A DNA stretch of 64,000 nucleotides from Burkholderiaceae bacterium (lineage in GTDB: Bacteria; Pseudomonadota; Gammaproteobacteria; Burkholderiales; Burkholderiaceae_C), in NCBI GenBank assembly GCA_016790575.1, contig JAEUOU010000021.1, forward strand, positions 62,001-126,000, written 5' to 3'. Shown here one piece after another: positions 1-10,274 of the stretch (within the stretch, counting starts at the first letter, position 1; each line of letters begins with the position of its first letter). A program made the translations under genes and the position numbers. The notes beneath the pieces are model-generated. The model was not told the DNA's origin. It worked only from the letters and a program-made list of their open reading frames with translations, and searched no databases.

Positions 1-112
1 GCTGATCAGGCCCCAAATCATCCACCACATCGCCCAGATCGCGCAGCTGGCCGGTCGGGTCGATAAGGCCGGGCCGCTCCCGGCCTGCGGGTCCGTAACG
101 AACCAGTTTCAT
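1..112 (-). CDS. FAA-hydrolase-family protein, N-terminal fragment
   Basis: Only the first 37 codons lie in the window; the gene continues off the left edge. The minus-strand reading starts at an ATG at 112 and gives MKLVRYGPAGRERPGLID, the typical N-terminus of fumarylacetoacetate-hydrolase-family enzymes (ureidoglycolate lyase-like or 2-hydroxyhepta-2,4-diene-1,7-dioate isomerase-like). These are metal-dependent hydrolases or isomerases of 2,4-dioxo acids. The metal-binding core lies outside the window, so the substrate cannot be told. It follows slmA on the same strand after about 60 bases and may be cotranscribed with it. Confidence 0.7.
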   Translation of the reverse strand, partial: MKLVRYGPAGRERPGLIDPTGQLRDLGDVVDDLGPDQ

Positions 113-173
113 GCGATTGGTCCTTTTGCCCTTGGAAATGCTCGTGTACCCACTGCCAAAAGGTCGTCGGGCG

Positions 174-827
174 CTATTGCCAAGATAGCATTGCAGTCAG
201 GCAGGCGTCCAGCTGCTCTGTCGGGCTGCGACGAAAGCCAGAACGCGAAAATCGGTGCAATCTGCCTTGGACAAATGAGGCCAAGGTACTGGCGAGCACC
301 TGGGCCTGCACGGTCGGCGTAGGTTCGCCGCGGTCCTGCGCGGCAACGCGAAGGCACTGACGAAGGTTCGATTCGACCCGCTCGAACAACTGATTCATCC
401 GGTCCTGCAGCCGTTCATGTTCCAGCACCAGCGCGTCACCGACCATGACACGCGCCATCCCGGGATTCTTTTCGGCGAACTGCAGCATCAGCGCGACCGT
501 TCGGGCTGCCTTCCGCCGCCCATCGTCGCCACTGGACATGATCTGGTTGATGAGACCGAAAAGGCTGTCCTCGATAAAGCCGATCAAGCCCTCATACATC
601 TGCGCTTTGCTGGCAAAGTGTCGGTAAAGCGCCGCTTCACTGACTCCCAGTCGGGCGGCAAGGGCTGCCGTAGTGACTCTTTCTCCCGCCGGCTCCTGAA
701 GCATCTCCGCCAAAGCCTGCAAGATCTGGATCCGGCGCTCGCCCGGCTTAGGCCGCTTTCGAACAGGCTCGGTGTCCAGGTCTGCGGGGTTCGGTCCGTG
801 GGCGCTCGGGTCGAGGTTCTGGTTCAT
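174..827 (-). CDS. slmA: Nucleoid occlusion factor SlmA (TetR family)
   Basis: A 217-residue TetR-type protein that in known SlmA binds chromosomal sites and blocks FtsZ ring assembly over the nucleoid. The helix-turn-helix lies at about residues 51-72. The stretch from AALYRHFASKAQMYEGLI is the hallmark of SlmA rather than of drug-responsive TetR proteins, and the C-terminal all-alpha domain has the expected length. I chose the ATG at 827; an in-frame start at 896 would add 23 residues with no family resemblance. The N-terminal 30 residues are a low-complexity, Pro/Asp-rich extension compared with the E. coli protein (198 residues). It sits just downstream of argB on the same strand, a pairing common in Burkholderiales. 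Confidence 0.9.
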   Translation of the reverse strand: MNQNLDPSAHGPNPADLDTEPVRKRPKPGERRIQILQALAEMLQEPAGERVTTAALAARLGVSEAALYRHFASKAQMYEGLIGFIEDSLFGLINQIMSSGDDGRRKAARTVALMLQFAEKNPGMARVMVGDALVLEHERLQDRMNQLFERVESNLRQCLRVAAQDRGEPTPTVQAQVLASTLASFVQGRLHRFSRSGFRRSPTEQLDACLTAMLSWQ

Positions 828-914
828 GGCGTTACGGTCGATGCGTGAAAAAATTCTCGCATACCGAAGGCGCGGGTTAACCCTGCGTACACACAAGCCG
901 AGGTCGCCTTCGGC

Positions 915-1805
915 TCAATGCGAGCGAATCATGGTCCCGTAAGCCTGGTCGGTGAGGATTTCCAGGAGCATGGCATGGGCGACCCGTCCATCAATGATAT
1001 GAACGGCATTGACGCCACTTTTGGCCGCGTCCAGTGCACCGGCAATCTTCGGCAGCATCCCGCCAGAGATTGTGCCGTCCGCAAACAGTTCGTCGATCCG
1101 CCTTGCAGTCAGGTCGGTCATCAGGTGGCCTTGTTTATCCAGCACGCCGGCGATGTTGGTCAGCATGAGTAGCTTTTCGGCCTGCAATACGGTGGCGAGT
1201 TTGGCGGCGACAACGTCGGCATTGATGTTGTAGCTTTCGTTCTGGTCACCAAAACCAATGGGTGATACCACCGGGATGAACTGGTCGTCCTGCAAGGCGC
1301 GAACCACCGAGGGGTCGATAGAGACGATGTCGCCCACCTGGCCGACATCGTGTTCGACCGAGGGGTCCTGATGATCTTGCATCCGTAGCTTGCGCGCCCG
1401 AATCAGTCCACCGTCGCGTCCGGTAAGGCCCACGGCCTTGCCACCCGCGGCGTTTATCAGGCCGACGATATCCTGTTGAACCTCACCGGCCAATACCCAC
1501 TCGACAACTTCCATGGTTTCGGCATCAGTGACGCGCATGCCCTGGATGAATCGGCCCTCTTTTCCCAAGCGCTTGAGGGCGGCTTCAATCTGAGGGCCGC
1601 CACCATGTACCACCACCGGATTCATTCCTACAAGTTTCAGCAAAACGACGTCCTCAGCGAACGCCTTCTGGAGAGCGGGATCTGTCATTGCATTGCCGCC
1701 GTACTTGATGACCATGGTTTTGCCATGGAATTTTCGGATGTAGGGCAATGCCTGGGCAAGGATCGCGGCCTTGTCCTGAGGCCGCGTATCGATGGAAGTG
1801 TTCAT
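915..1805 (-). CDS. argB: Acetylglutamate kinase
   Basis: ArgB phosphorylates N-acetyl-L-glutamate with ATP, the second step of arginine synthesis in the cytoplasm. The 296-residue protein has the amino-acid-kinase fold signatures: the phosphate-binding KYGGNAM near residue 35, the substrate loop VVHGGGPQI near 65-75, and [13 protein letters not shown] near 250. The length matches the longer, arginine-sensitive type with an N-terminal helix (residues 1-30). The ATG at 1805 is the natural start. The gene is transcribed toward slmA with 87 bases between them and is divergent from the large glycosyltransferase gene at 1951. Confidence 0.97.
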   Translation of the reverse strand: MNTSIDTRPQDKAAILAQALPYIRKFHGKTMVIKYGGNAMTDPALQKAFAEDVVLLKLVGMNPVVVHGGGPQIEAALKRLGKEGRFIQGMRVTDAETMEVVEWVLAGEVQQDIVGLINAAGGKAVGLTGRDGGLIRARKLRMQDHQDPSVEHDVGQVGDIVSIDPSVVRALQDDQFIPVVSPIGFGDQNESYNINADVVAAKLATVLQAEKLLMLTNIAGVLDKQGHLMTDLTARRIDELFADGTISGGMLPKIAGALDAAKSGVNAVHIIDGRVAHAMLLEILTDQAYGTMIRSH

Positions 1806-1950
1806 GGCGGGTCCTGGTGAGAGGTTGTCGGCAATGGGCGCAAATGTAACCCTTCTGATCTCGGAGAAGGCTCAGGCTTCCATTGCCAATGGTCGATAAT
1901 GCTCTCCCTGATCGCCCGATTCGGGGGCTTTCGGCCGCGTCGACGCATGA

Positions 1951-4900
1951 ATGGCAGCGTTCAACGTTTCGGATCGTTGTGTTGCCGTGCAACTGTCTCA
2001 TTACTTCTATCCCGTGCATATCTACGAACGTGCCCAGGTCATCGGACGACACGATTCTCTGGCCCTGATTGCAAGACAATTGAAAGACGGGGATCGGGTC
2101 CTCGACCTCGGTATGGGTGCGGGTTCGCTCGCGCGGTTGGTGGATCGTGGGCGGGGAATACGTTTTGACGGCGTCACGATCAATCCGGAAGAGCAAAACC
2201 TGGCGGCGCCATACTACGAACGGACCTGGATAGCAGATCTGGAGTCGGTGGAGTTGTCGGCGCTGACAGATGTTTCCACCTACGATGCCGTTGTCTGTGC
2301 CGACGTACTCGAGCACCTTCGCCAGCCTGCAAAGATCTTGCAAGCTTGTCAGCGCCTTCTGAAGCGCGACGGTAGACTGCTGATTTCTGTCCCAAATGTC
2401 GGCTACGCGGGGTTGATTGCCGAACTGATGGAGGGCGAGTTTCGGTATCGCCCTGAAGGCTTGTTGGATCAGACCCACCTTCGCTTCTTCACGCGCCGAT
2501 CGCTGATGAGGTTCCTTACGGAGTGTGGGTGGTCGGTTCAATCCTGCCAGGCGGTCGACCTGCCCGTGCTTGCTTCGGAGTTTGGTCCGGACTTTAATCT
2601 TTTGCCGCCTCCGGTTGCCGAATATTTGCAGGTCCTCGGCGACGCCCGCACCTATCAATTTGTTGTTTCGGCGACGCGCCAGACAGCTCAGTCATCACCA
2701 GGCGCGAGTGAGTTACCGCCCGCGGACACGGCGACCGAACCGCTCGCCTGTTTCAGTCTGAGCCTTTACTGGTCGGAGGGGCATGGTTACGATGAAACGC
2801 GGAAAAGTGTCGGCCAAGGACTGATCGGTTGCCTGCATCAGGCAGTCCGTTTCGAACTGGAGCCCAGATCAGCCGGTTACTCCGGTTTGCGATTGGATCC
2901 AGCAGACCGAGCGGGTTACCTGCACCTCCATCAGATGGAATTGGTCTCTTCGCAGGGCGGCTCACTGTGGCGTTGGGAGCCGAATCCGTTCGGCCTGGCT
3001 CAATTGTCGAAGGCTTTGCACCATCACCTGTTGATAGATAGCCCCTCATGGACAGGATCCGCAGCACCTTTGTTGTTGACCGGAAACGACCCATGGTTCG
3101 AATTGCCTGTGCCTCCACCAATACTGCATAGTTTGGCGACACAAGGTGGTGCGTTGATTGTGACCCTGGGGTGGCCAGTCTCCGCAGACTACCTCCAGGC
3201 CGTGAGGCATGTCGAGAGGCTGGAGTTCGACAGTGGGCGACGACTCATGGAGGCGACGGATCGCGTCAACCATCTGGAAGTCGCCCTGTCGGACCGCGAA
3301 GTAGAAATCAGCAAACTGGCGGTTGATGTGCAGGCATTGCGGGCACGTGAGACATTGCTCGACGATCAACTGCGAGAGGCGAAAGCCCGCTTGCGTGATT
3401 CCGAGCAGTCAAGGGACGAGCTTGGCGAAAAGCTTGCAGTGTTGTCCGAAGAAACCAAAGAGCTTCGATCGCGATTCAACCTCGTGATGGGCGAAAAGAC
3501 TGCGATACAGCGAGAACTTGACATCAAAAGTCGCAAAATCCAGGAGCAGATGGCTCAAGTGCAAGGCCTTCAGTCCCACCTGGCTAGAGTGGAGAACACT
3601 GCGGCCTATCGGCTCAGTCGCCCGGTGGCCAATTGGTATTGGCGTTTGCGCGGCGGGCATCCAGCGAATCGGCCTGCTTCTGCTTCCGCTGCCTTTGACA
3701 ACGAACGGCCCACGATGCCCGACGCTCCGATCGACGTCATCGTTCCGGTTTACAGAGGTCTGAGCGATACCCGCCGTTGCGTGGAATCGGTACTTGGTTC
3801 GCGAACGAGGTTGCCGTGGCGGCTGATACTGATCAATGACTGCAGCCCTGAACCGGAAGTAACTGACTATCTTCGGCTCGTGAGTCGTACGGATCCACGC
3901 ATACTTCTTCTTGAGAACGCGGAGAACCTCGGGTTTGTCGGTACAGTAAACCGTGGAATGGCAATTTCTTCTGTTGCAGATGTGTTGTTGCTCAACAGCG
4001 ACGCTGCGGTTGCCAATGACTGGTTGGATCGAATTGCGCTCTGCGCGTATTCCAGACCTCGTGTTGCGAGCGTGACTCCGTTCTCGAACAATGCCACGAT
4101 CTGCAGTTATCCAAGGTTCTGCGAAGACAACCCCTTGCCTGATGGATACGACCTTGAAAAGCTGGATCGTCTCTTCGCCAAGAATTTAGCGGGGCACGCT
4201 GTTGAAGTCCCGACCGGAGTCGGGTTTTGCATGTTCATCCGACGTGCCTGCCTGGATGAAGTGGGACTGTTTGATGTTGCCAACTTCGGCAAGGGATACG
4301 GGGAAGAAAATGATTTCTGCGTCCGTGCAACGTCATCCGGCTGGGTCAACCTTCATGCCATGGACACTTTTGTGCTCCATAGTGGCGGGACCAGTTTCGG
4401 TTCTACGAAGGGTCCTCGTGAACAGCAGGCCATGGAGACCATTCGGCGGCTGCACCCAGGGTATGAGGCGGCAGTCATGGACTTCGTTCGACGAGATCCG
4501 GCTCGCTATGGCCGCATCACCGTCGACCTGGCTCGGCTTGCAGATCACTCCAAGCCCATCATTCTGAACGTGTTGCACGACCGCGGAGGAGGGACGCTAC
4601 GCCATGTTCGCGAATTGGTTGAAGCATTCAAAGATCGGGCAAGCTTTTTGACTCTGGCTCCACAGCCAGGCGGGGTGCTGCTCCAATCTGAGTCATCCGA
4701 GCGGGGATCACAATGGCAACTTGGATTTCCGTCGGCCGGCGACAACGGATTGATTGAATTCCTGCGGGCGCTCGGTGTTCGTCAGGTCCATTACCACCAT
4801 TTGCTGGGGCACTCCGCCGAGGTTCGACAACTTCCCTTGATGCTGGAAGCCCGCTACGACTTCACGGCCCATGATTTTTACACTTATTGCCCACAGGTTT

Positions 4901-5937
4901 CCATGGTGACTGCCGAAGGGCGTTACTGCGGCGATCCCGGATTGGAGGGTTGTCGCGCGTGCCTTAGGCAGACGCCTGTTCCAGGGGTTGAAAGCATCGA
5001 TGACTGGCGAGAAACCCATGCGGAGTTTCTCGGTGGAGCGCGGTTTGTGCTGGTACCCAGTCACGATGCGGGCGCGAGAATCGCAAAGCTTGCGCCGTCA
5101 GCGAGAGTGCGTTTCGCACCCCACAGTGACTTGTATCAGATCGACGTGCCTGCCCCGTCGAAACGGCGGCGCAGGCTGCGCGACGACGAGCCGCTCCGTA
5201 TCCTAGTCGTGGGGGCCCTCAGCAAAATCAAAGGGGCCGATTTGCTCGAGGATGTGGCGCGACTGGCGGCAGCCCAGAAACTTCCTCTTGACTTCCACCT
5301 CATCGGATATGCCTATCGGCAACTTCTCAAGGCACCAAAGGCGAATCTGACGGTCCATGGCGCTTACGAAGAGTCCGAGCTGGATACTCTCATCGATTGG
5401 CTTCGACCGGATCTTGTCTGGTTCCCGGCCCAGTGCCCAGAAACATACAGCTTCACCTTGACCAGTGCACTGAAGAGTGGTTTGCCGATCATGGCCCCTG
5501 ACATCGGTGCGTTTCCGGAACGATTGCAGCACCGCAACTGGACTTGGCTCTTCCGTTGGGATGCGGGACCTGACTTGACAGTCAGTCGCTTGCTGGACCT
5601 TCGTCGTCGATATTTCGTGGGTGACGCTCTCCCTGACGTGCGACCTTTGAGCGCTGAAAGCAAAGTCACGATGTTCGACAGATTCGATTACCGCAAGGAT
5701 TATCTCGTTGACGCTGCGACGTCGACCAGTTTGGGCGAGCGTGCTTTCAACGGAGACTTCGTCGGAATTGCTTGTGCGATCGCGGGAAAGTCGGGACACG
5801 ATAAGGCTCTGAGACCTTATGCAGGCCGTCTGTTGAGTCTTGTCGTGTGGCTCAGGGGAAGGCCGTGGATGTCAGGGCTCGTTCGATTGATTCCGTATCA
5901 CTTGCAAAGAAACGTGAAATCCTGGTTGCTTCGGTGA
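1951..5937 (+). CDS. Multidomain methyltransferase / coiled-coil / GT2 / GT4 glycan-assembly protein
   Basis: A 1328-residue cytoplasmic protein. Residues about 45-240 form a class I SAM-dependent methyltransferase (motif I VLDLGMGAGSL, then DVLEHL). Residues about 420-555 are a charged, heptad-rich coiled coil. Residues about 590-830 are a GT2 glycosyltransferase (IDVIVPVYRG, LLLNSDAAV, then GEENDFCVR). Residues about 865-1240 are a GT4-like domain (GALSKIKGADLLEDVARL, then PETYSFTLTSALKSGLPI). The methyltransferase plus coiled-coil layout recalls O-antigen chain terminators such as WbdD, while the two GT domains could build the chain. That functional reading is inference. It stands upstream of the rml genes and is probably part of the same glycan locus. 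The first 20 residues are not conserved-looking, so the true start may be slightly downstream. Confidence 0.85.
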   Translation: MAAFNVSDRCVAVQLSHYFYPVHIYERAQVIGRHDSLALIARQLKDGDRVLDLGMGAGSLARLVDRGRGIRFDGVTINPEEQNLAAPYYERTWIADLESVELSALTDVSTYDAVVCADVLEHLRQPAKILQACQRLLKRDGRLLISVPNVGYAGLIAELMEGEFRYRPEGLLDQTHLRFFTRRSLMRFLTECGWSVQSCQAVDLPVLASEFGPDFNLLPPPVAEYLQVLGDARTYQFVVSATRQTAQSSPGASELPPADTATEPLACFSLSLYWSEGHGYDETRKSVGQGLIGCLHQAVRFELEPRSAGYSGLRLDPADRAGYLHLHQMELVSSQGGSLWRWEPNPFGLAQLSKALHHHLLIDSPSWTGSAAPLLLTGNDPWFELPVPPPILHSLATQGGALIVTLGWPVSADYLQAVRHVERLEFDSGRRLMEATDRVNHLEVALSDREVEISKLAVDVQALRARETLLDDQLREAKARLRDSEQSRDELGEKLAVLSEETKELRSRFNLVMGEKTAIQRELDIKSRKIQEQMAQVQGLQSHLARVENTAAYRLSRPVANWYWRLRGGHPANRPASASAAFDNERPTMPDAPIDVIVPVYRGLSDTRRCVESVLGSRTRLPWRLILINDCSPEPEVTDYLRLVSRTDPRILLLENAENLGFVGTVNRGMAISSVADVLLLNSDAAVANDWLDRIALCAYSRPRVASVTPFSNNATICSYPRFCEDNPLPDGYDLEKLDRLFAKNLAGHAVEVPTGVGFCMFIRRACLDEVGLFDVANFGKGYGEENDFCVRATSSGWVNLHAMDTFVLHSGGTSFGSTKGPREQQAMETIRRLHPGYEAAVMDFVRRDPARYGRITVDLARLADHSKPIILNVLHDRGGGTLRHVRELVEAFKDRASFLTLAPQPGGVLLQSESSERGSQWQLGFPSAGDNGLIEFLRALGVRQVHYHHLLGHSAEVRQLPLMLEARYDFTAHDFYTYCPQVSMVTAEGRYCGDPGLEGCRACLRQTPVPGVESIDDWRETHAEFLGGARFVLVPSHDAGARIAKLAPSARVRFAPHSDLYQIDVPAPSKRRRRLRDDEPLRILVVGALSKIKGADLLEDVARLAAAQKLPLDFHLIGYAYRQLLKAPKANLTVHGAYEESELDTLIDWLRPDLVWFPAQCPETYSFTLTSALKSGLPIMAPDIGAFPERLQHRNWTWLFRWDAGPDLTVSRLLDLRRRYFVGDALPDVRPLSAESKVTMFDRFDYRKDYLVDAATSTSLGERAFNGDFVGIACAIAGKSGHDKALRPYAGRLLSLVVWLRGRPWMSGLVRLIPYHLQRNVKSWLLR

Positions 5938-6042
5938 CAAGCGGCTAACCCGAGGGTGCAATGAAAGCGAACCGTCCCCAAAATGCGACAATGCAGGTTT
6001 GCTTGTTGCTTTGTGATCGTGAGACGTACTGAAGGGCCGTAG

Positions 6043-7113
6043 ATGATTCTTGTTACCGGAGGCGCTGGATTCATCGGATCAAACTTTATTCTGGCATGGT
6101 TGCGGGATCACGATGAGCCCGTCATCAACCTCGACAAGTTGACGTACGCGGGCAACTTGGAGAATCTTGTCGCGGTCTGTGAAGATCCCAGGTATCGGTT
6201 CGTGCTCGGCGGCATCGGTGACTCCGAATTGGTGGCGAGGCTTTTGGAGGCAACGAAGCCTCGAGCTGTGGTCAATTTCGCGGCCGAAAGCCACGTCGAC
6301 CGGTCAATTCGCGGTCCCGCAAACTTCATTCAGACGAATATCTCTGATACGTTCAACCTGATCGAGGGGGTCCGGAAACATTGGGAGTCGCTGCCTGAAC
6401 AGGCCCGTCTCGATTTCAGATTCCTGCACGTTTCAACTGATGAGGTCTTCGGAAGTCTCTCTGATGCTGCTCCTGCTTTTACCGAGACTCATCCATATCA
6501 GCCCAACAGTCCCTACAGCGCGAGCAAGGCGTCAAGTGATCATCTGGTACGGGCGTACCACCACACTTATGGTCTCCCTACACTGACCACACATTGCTCG
6601 AACAACTATGGGCCCTACCATTTCCCCGAGAAGTTGATCCCATTGATGATCGTCAATGCATTGCAGGGCCGTCCACTGCCAATCTACGGCGATGGGAAGC
6701 AGGTGCGAGATTGGCTTTATGTACGCGACCACTGCAGCGCGATCATGACCGTGTTGTCCCGTGGCAAGCCTGGTGAGACCTATAACATAGGGGGAAATTG
6801 TGAGCGAACAAATCACGAAATCGTCGTAGAGATCTGCGCTCTCCTGGACCAGGAGCGTCCAAAACCAGATGGACGACCCTATGCCGAACAGATCATTTAT
6901 GTGACCGACCGGGCCGGACACGATCGCCGATATGCAATCGATGCCACGAAGATTCGGCGGGAATTGGGGTGGGTGCCAGAGACAAGCTTTGATAGGGGAT
7001 TGAGTGAGACCGTTCGGTGGTACCTGGAACATCCCGAATGGGTCTCTAGAGTCCAGTCAGGTGCATATCGGGAATGGATCAATCTCCACTATCAGAAGCT
7101 CGAACGGCAATGA
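6043..7113 (+). CDS. rmlB: dTDP-glucose 4,6-dehydratase
   Basis: RmlB (RfbB) converts dTDP-glucose to dTDP-4-keto-6-deoxyglucose, step two of dTDP-L-rhamnose synthesis. The 356-residue extended SDR has the NAD-binding GGAGFIGSNF at residues 6-15, the catalytic HVSTDEVFG near 130 and the YSASKASSDH motif with Tyr/Lys near 160. Length matches the family. The start ATG follows a GAAGGG ribosome-binding site. It is the first gene of a chain in which each stop overlaps or abuts the next start (rmlB-rmlD overlap 4 bases), so the operon likely begins here. Confidence 0.96.
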   Translation: MILVTGGAGFIGSNFILAWLRDHDEPVINLDKLTYAGNLENLVAVCEDPRYRFVLGGIGDSELVARLLEATKPRAVVNFAAESHVDRSIRGPANFIQTNISDTFNLIEGVRKHWESLPEQARLDFRFLHVSTDEVFGSLSDAAPAFTETHPYQPNSPYSASKASSDHLVRAYHHTYGLPTLTTHCSNNYGPYHFPEKLIPLMIVNALQGRPLPIYGDGKQVRDWLYVRDHCSAIMTVLSRGKPGETYNIGGNCERTNHEIVVEICALLDQERPKPDGRPYAEQIIYVTDRAGHDRRYAIDATKIRRELGWVPETSFDRGLSETVRWYLEHPEWVSRVQSGAYREWINLHYQKLERQ

Positions 7114-8039
7114 AAATTCTTCTGTTCGGAAGCAAAGGGCAGCTCGGCTGGGAACTGCAGCGAAGCCTTGCCCCTTTGGGCATGGTCGTAGCACTGACGA
7201 GGACGTCCAAGCGTCTTTGTGGCGACCTGACGGATATCGAGGGATTGCGAAGGACGATAGATGAAGTAAAGCCAACCGTCATCGTCAACGCAGCAGCGTA
7301 CACCGCCGTCGATCAAGCGGAAGATGAAGCGGGACTTTGCCGAAAAATCAATACTGACGCCGTGCAAACGATAAGTACCTCCGCAAAGATGGCCGGTGCA
7401 TTACTAATCCACTACTCTACGGACTATGTTTACAGTGGAGAAGGTGATCGCCCATGGAAAGAAACAGATCCGCTCCAGCCGCTAAATGTCTACGGGAGTA
7501 GCAAAATTGACGGAGAAAAGGCGTGCGCTGAAAGCGGGACAAGCCACATTATATTGCGAAGCAGTTGGATTTATTCTGCCAAAGGAAATAACTTTCCAAA
7601 GACAATTCTGCGGCTTTGGAAAGAAAGGAAGCCGTTGCGTATCATTGATGATCAAATTGGATCACCTACGAGTGCTGAATATATTGCTGATGTAACTAGC
7701 ATGCTCATAAAGACGCATGTAGAGCGAAGAAGTCTGTCGGAGGTAAAAGAGGTATTCAATTTGGCTGCTGCAGGGGAAACTTCGTGGTTTAACTATGCGA
7801 AATTCATAGTTGAAACACTGGAGAAGCTCGGAAAAAAGACAATGAATGGCCCCGGCAGCGAACTGACCGCAATCAGCAGCGAGAAATATCGGCAAAAAGC
7901 GAAAAGGCCACTTAACTCCCGGCTCGACACAAGAAAAATCAAGGATCACTACGACATATACTCTCCCGACTGGCGCGTGGGAGTGGTCCGAATGATGTCA
8001 GAGATTGGTGTTATAGAAATCAATGAAGAGACAGAATGA
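7110..8039 (+). CDS. rmlD: dTDP-4-dehydrorhamnose reductase
   Basis: RmlD (RfbD) performs the last step of dTDP-L-rhamnose synthesis, reducing the 4-keto sugar with NAD(P)H. The 309-residue protein begins [16 protein letters not shown] with the Rossmann glycine motif and has the catalytic STDYVYSG and [10 protein letters not shown] (Tyr-x3-Lys) near residues 105-135. I chose the ATG at 7110 because it forms an ATGA overlap with the rmlB stop; an upstream in-frame start at 7074 lies inside rmlB. From about 7330 onward the codon use turns visibly AT-rich compared with rmlB, marking the left edge of a low-GC stretch. Confidence 0.95.
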   Translation: MKILLFGSKGQLGWELQRSLAPLGMVVALTRTSKRLCGDLTDIEGLRRTIDEVKPTVIVNAAAYTAVDQAEDEAGLCRKINTDAVQTISTSAKMAGALLIHYSTDYVYSGEGDRPWKETDPLQPLNVYGSSKIDGEKACAESGTSHIILRSSWIYSAKGNNFPKTILRLWKERKPLRIIDDQIGSPTSAEYIADVTSMLIKTHVERRSLSEVKEVFNLAAAGETSWFNYAKFIVETLEKLGKKTMNGPGSELTAISSEKYRQKAKRPLNSRLDTRKIKDHYDIYSPDWRVGVVRMMSEIGVIEINEETE

Positions 8040-8920
8040 CTAGAAGAAAAGGAATTGTGCTCGCGGGTGGTGCAGGGACAAGGCTGCATCCCGCGACGTT
8101 GGCGATGAGTAAACAACTGCTGCCTGTTTATGACAAGCCAATGATTTACTATCCTCTCAGCACACTGATGCTGGCAAATATACGCTCAATTCTACTGATA
8201 AGTACCCCCGAAGATATTGATAGATTTCGTATGCTGCTTAAAGACGGCTCGCAATGGGGCATAGAAATAGAATACGCGGTTCAAGATAAGCCCGAGGGAC
8301 TTGCTCAAGCCTTCACGATAGGTGAGAAATTCCTAAATGGATCGCCTAGTGCGTTGGTATTGGGTGACAATATATACTACGGGCATGATTTTGTTCGGTT
8401 GCTGAGGAGTGCCGATTCGTGTGATAGAGGCGCTACAGTATTTGCTTATCATGTGAATGATCCAAGTAGATATGGCGTCGTCTCATTTGACGGACATGGA
8501 AAGGCGGCCACAATCGAAGAAAAGCCAGTTATACCTAAGAGCAGTTATGCTGTTACTGGTTTGTACTTCTATGATGAGAAAGTGGTTGACATAGCAAAAT
8601 CCGTAAAACCAAGTGCGCGTGGTGAGTTGGAAATCACGGCGGTTAATCAAGCGTACTTGGAGGCTGGATGTCTGAACGTTCAGATAATGCAACGTGGTTA
8701 CGCATGGTTAGATACTGGAACGCATGATAGTTTGCTGGAGGCAAGTCAGTTCATTGCAACACTGGAACATCGGCAAGGACTTAAAATTGCATGTCTTGAA
8801 GAGATTGCATGGCGAAACAACTTCATCGATAGTTCGCAGTTGGCTGCCTTGGCTCTCAAAATGAAGAATAATGGTTATGGCAGCTATCTAAATCGCCTTC
8901 TTTCTGAGAGGCGGGCATGA
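8036..8920 (+). CDS. rmlA: Glucose-1-phosphate thymidylyltransferase
   Basis: RmlA (RfbA) makes dTDP-glucose from glucose-1-phosphate and dTTP, the first and feedback-controlled step of dTDP-rhamnose synthesis. The 294-residue protein carries the nucleotidyltransferase signature [13 protein letters not shown] near residue 10, [13 protein letters not shown], the metal-binding LGDNIYYG near 110, and [13 protein letters not shown] near 220. Length is as expected. It overlaps rmlD by four bases (ATGA) and rmlC by four, so it is translationally coupled to both. Codon use is AT-rich. Confidence 0.96.
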   Translation: MTRRKGIVLAGGAGTRLHPATLAMSKQLLPVYDKPMIYYPLSTLMLANIRSILLISTPEDIDRFRMLLKDGSQWGIEIEYAVQDKPEGLAQAFTIGEKFLNGSPSALVLGDNIYYGHDFVRLLRSADSCDRGATVFAYHVNDPSRYGVVSFDGHGKAATIEEKPVIPKSSYAVTGLYFYDEKVVDIAKSVKPSARGELEITAVNQAYLEAGCLNVQIMQRGYAWLDTGTHDSLLEASQFIATLEHRQGLKIACLEEIAWRNNFIDSSQLAALALKMKNNGYGSYLNRLLSERRA

Positions 8921-9468
8921 TGAATGTGGTCAGTGTTCCATTACAGGGGGTTTACGAAATAGTCCCGAAAAAATTCGAGGACAATCGTGGTTGGTTTCTT
9001 GAAAGTTTTAACCTGCGAGATTTATCTGCAGTCATTGGCAAGAGTCACAATTTCGTTCAAGATAACCACAGCTACAGCCGCAGAGGCGTGTTGCGAGGTA
9101 TGCATTATCAGATAGAGAATCCTCAAGGGAAACTGGTTCGTGTGGTTTCTGGCGAGGTCTATGACGTAGTTGTTGATTTAAGGGTGTCGTCAAGAACATA
9201 TGGAAAGTGCTATGGCACGTATCTGTCTGGCGAAAATATGAAACAATTGTGGGTTCCGCCAGGCCTGGCCCATGGCTTCTTGGTTGTGAGCCCCGAAGCC
9301 CAATTTCTCTACAAGACGACAGACTATTACAACAGCAGTGCCGAGCGATGTATCGCTTGGGATGATCCTGATTTGAAGATTTCTTGGCCGCTTCAACATG
9401 GCGAAATCTTCGTATCGAATAAGGATAGGCAAGGTGTGACCTTTAAAGCTGCGGAGAAGTTTGATTGA
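8917..9468 (+). CDS. rmlC: dTDP-4-dehydrorhamnose 3,5-epimerase
   Basis: RmlC (RfbC) epimerises C3 and C5 of the 4-keto sugar, the third step of dTDP-rhamnose synthesis. The 183-residue cupin has the catalytic histidine in RGMHYQ near residue 65, a substrate-binding [10 protein letters not shown], and the catalytic tyrosine region LYKTTDYYN near 135. Length is standard for the family. Two adjacent ATGs (8917 and 8920) could serve as start; the first overlaps the rmlA stop. With rmlB, rmlD and rmlA this completes the rhamnose-donor pathway. Confidence 0.95.
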   Translation: MMNVVSVPLQGVYEIVPKKFEDNRGWFLESFNLRDLSAVIGKSHNFVQDNHSYSRRGVLRGMHYQIENPQGKLVRVVSGEVYDVVVDLRVSSRTYGKCYGTYLSGENMKQLWVPPGLAHGFLVVSPEAQFLYKTTDYYNSSAERCIAWDDPDLKISWPLQHGEIFVSNKDRQGVTFKAAEKFD

Positions 9469-10274
9469 AAGCGCCTGAGGTCACAATCTCTGTGGTAAGT
9501 CACGAGCATGGTGAGGAAATTCCTCATTTTTTGAGTGATCTCGCAGCTTTTGCCTCTGCTAGTGTAAGCGAAGTCATTGTTACACTCAATGTTCCGGAAG
9601 GTCAATTGAGTCAGTGGATTGAAGCGAGAGAATGGCCTTTTAAGCTGACAATCATCAAGAATAAGGCACCACTCGGCTATGGAGCGAATCACAATCAGGC
9701 GTTTGGATACTGTTCCTCCAAGTATTTTTGTGTGGTAAATCCGGATATCCGACTGCCACGCGACCCTTTCCCATCGCTGATTAAAGAATTCGATAACCGG
9801 TCTGTAGGTTGTGTATATCCGTTGCATATGAATGGTGACAGGGTTCCAAGAAATCACTCTCGGGAGATACCAAGTCTAAGAGCGCTTTTTCGAAGATATG
9901 GTATAAAGAATCACAGAAAAACACCTAGCGGTAATGAGTGGGTAAATGGCGCCTTTCTTCTTTTTCCTGCCGAGGTTTATCAGGAGCTTGGAGGCTTTGA
10001 TACGAAGTTTTTCATGTATTGTGAGGATGTAGATATATGTCTTCGATTGGCATTATCTGGTTACATTTTGAAGGTTTGCCAAGGCACTACAGTAGAACAT
10101 GAGGCTCGGCATGCGAGTCGAAGAAAGGTGTCGCATTTGTTATGGCATATCGAAAGTTTGTGGGTACTTTGGAATTCTACGGTCTATCGTGAATACAAAT
10201 CGAAGAGAGCTAAAGGAAAATTACCTATCAAATTTCCGGATGAAGAGAAGTATAGATTGGCGTCCAGATGGTAA
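9465..10274 (+). CDS. GT2 family glycosyltransferase, rhamnosyltransferase-like
   Basis: A 269-residue inverting GT2 enzyme, probably using the dTDP-rhamnose made by the four genes before it (inferred from position). Visible features are the N-terminal TISVVSHEHGEEIP, the nucleotide-binding GYGANHNQAFG near residue 70, a DXD-like VVNPDIRLP near 90, and the base-containing MYCEDVDICLRL near 185. The only plausible start is TTG at 9465, overlapping the rmlC stop, which implies coupling and modest translation. Its stop overlaps the gspE ATG by seven bases, tying sugar synthesis and secretion genes into one transcript. Confidence 0.85.
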   Translation: MKAPEVTISVVSHEHGEEIPHFLSDLAAFASASVSEVIVTLNVPEGQLSQWIEAREWPFKLTIIKNKAPLGYGANHNQAFGYCSSKYFCVVNPDIRLPRDPFPSLIKEFDNRSVGCVYPLHMNGDRVPRNHSREIPSLRALFRRYGIKNHRKTPSGNEWVNGAFLLFPAEVYQELGGFDTKFFMYCEDVDICLRLALSGYILKVCQGTTVEHEARHASRRKVSHLLWHIESLWVLWNSTVYREYKSKRAKGKLPIKFPDEEKYRLASRW

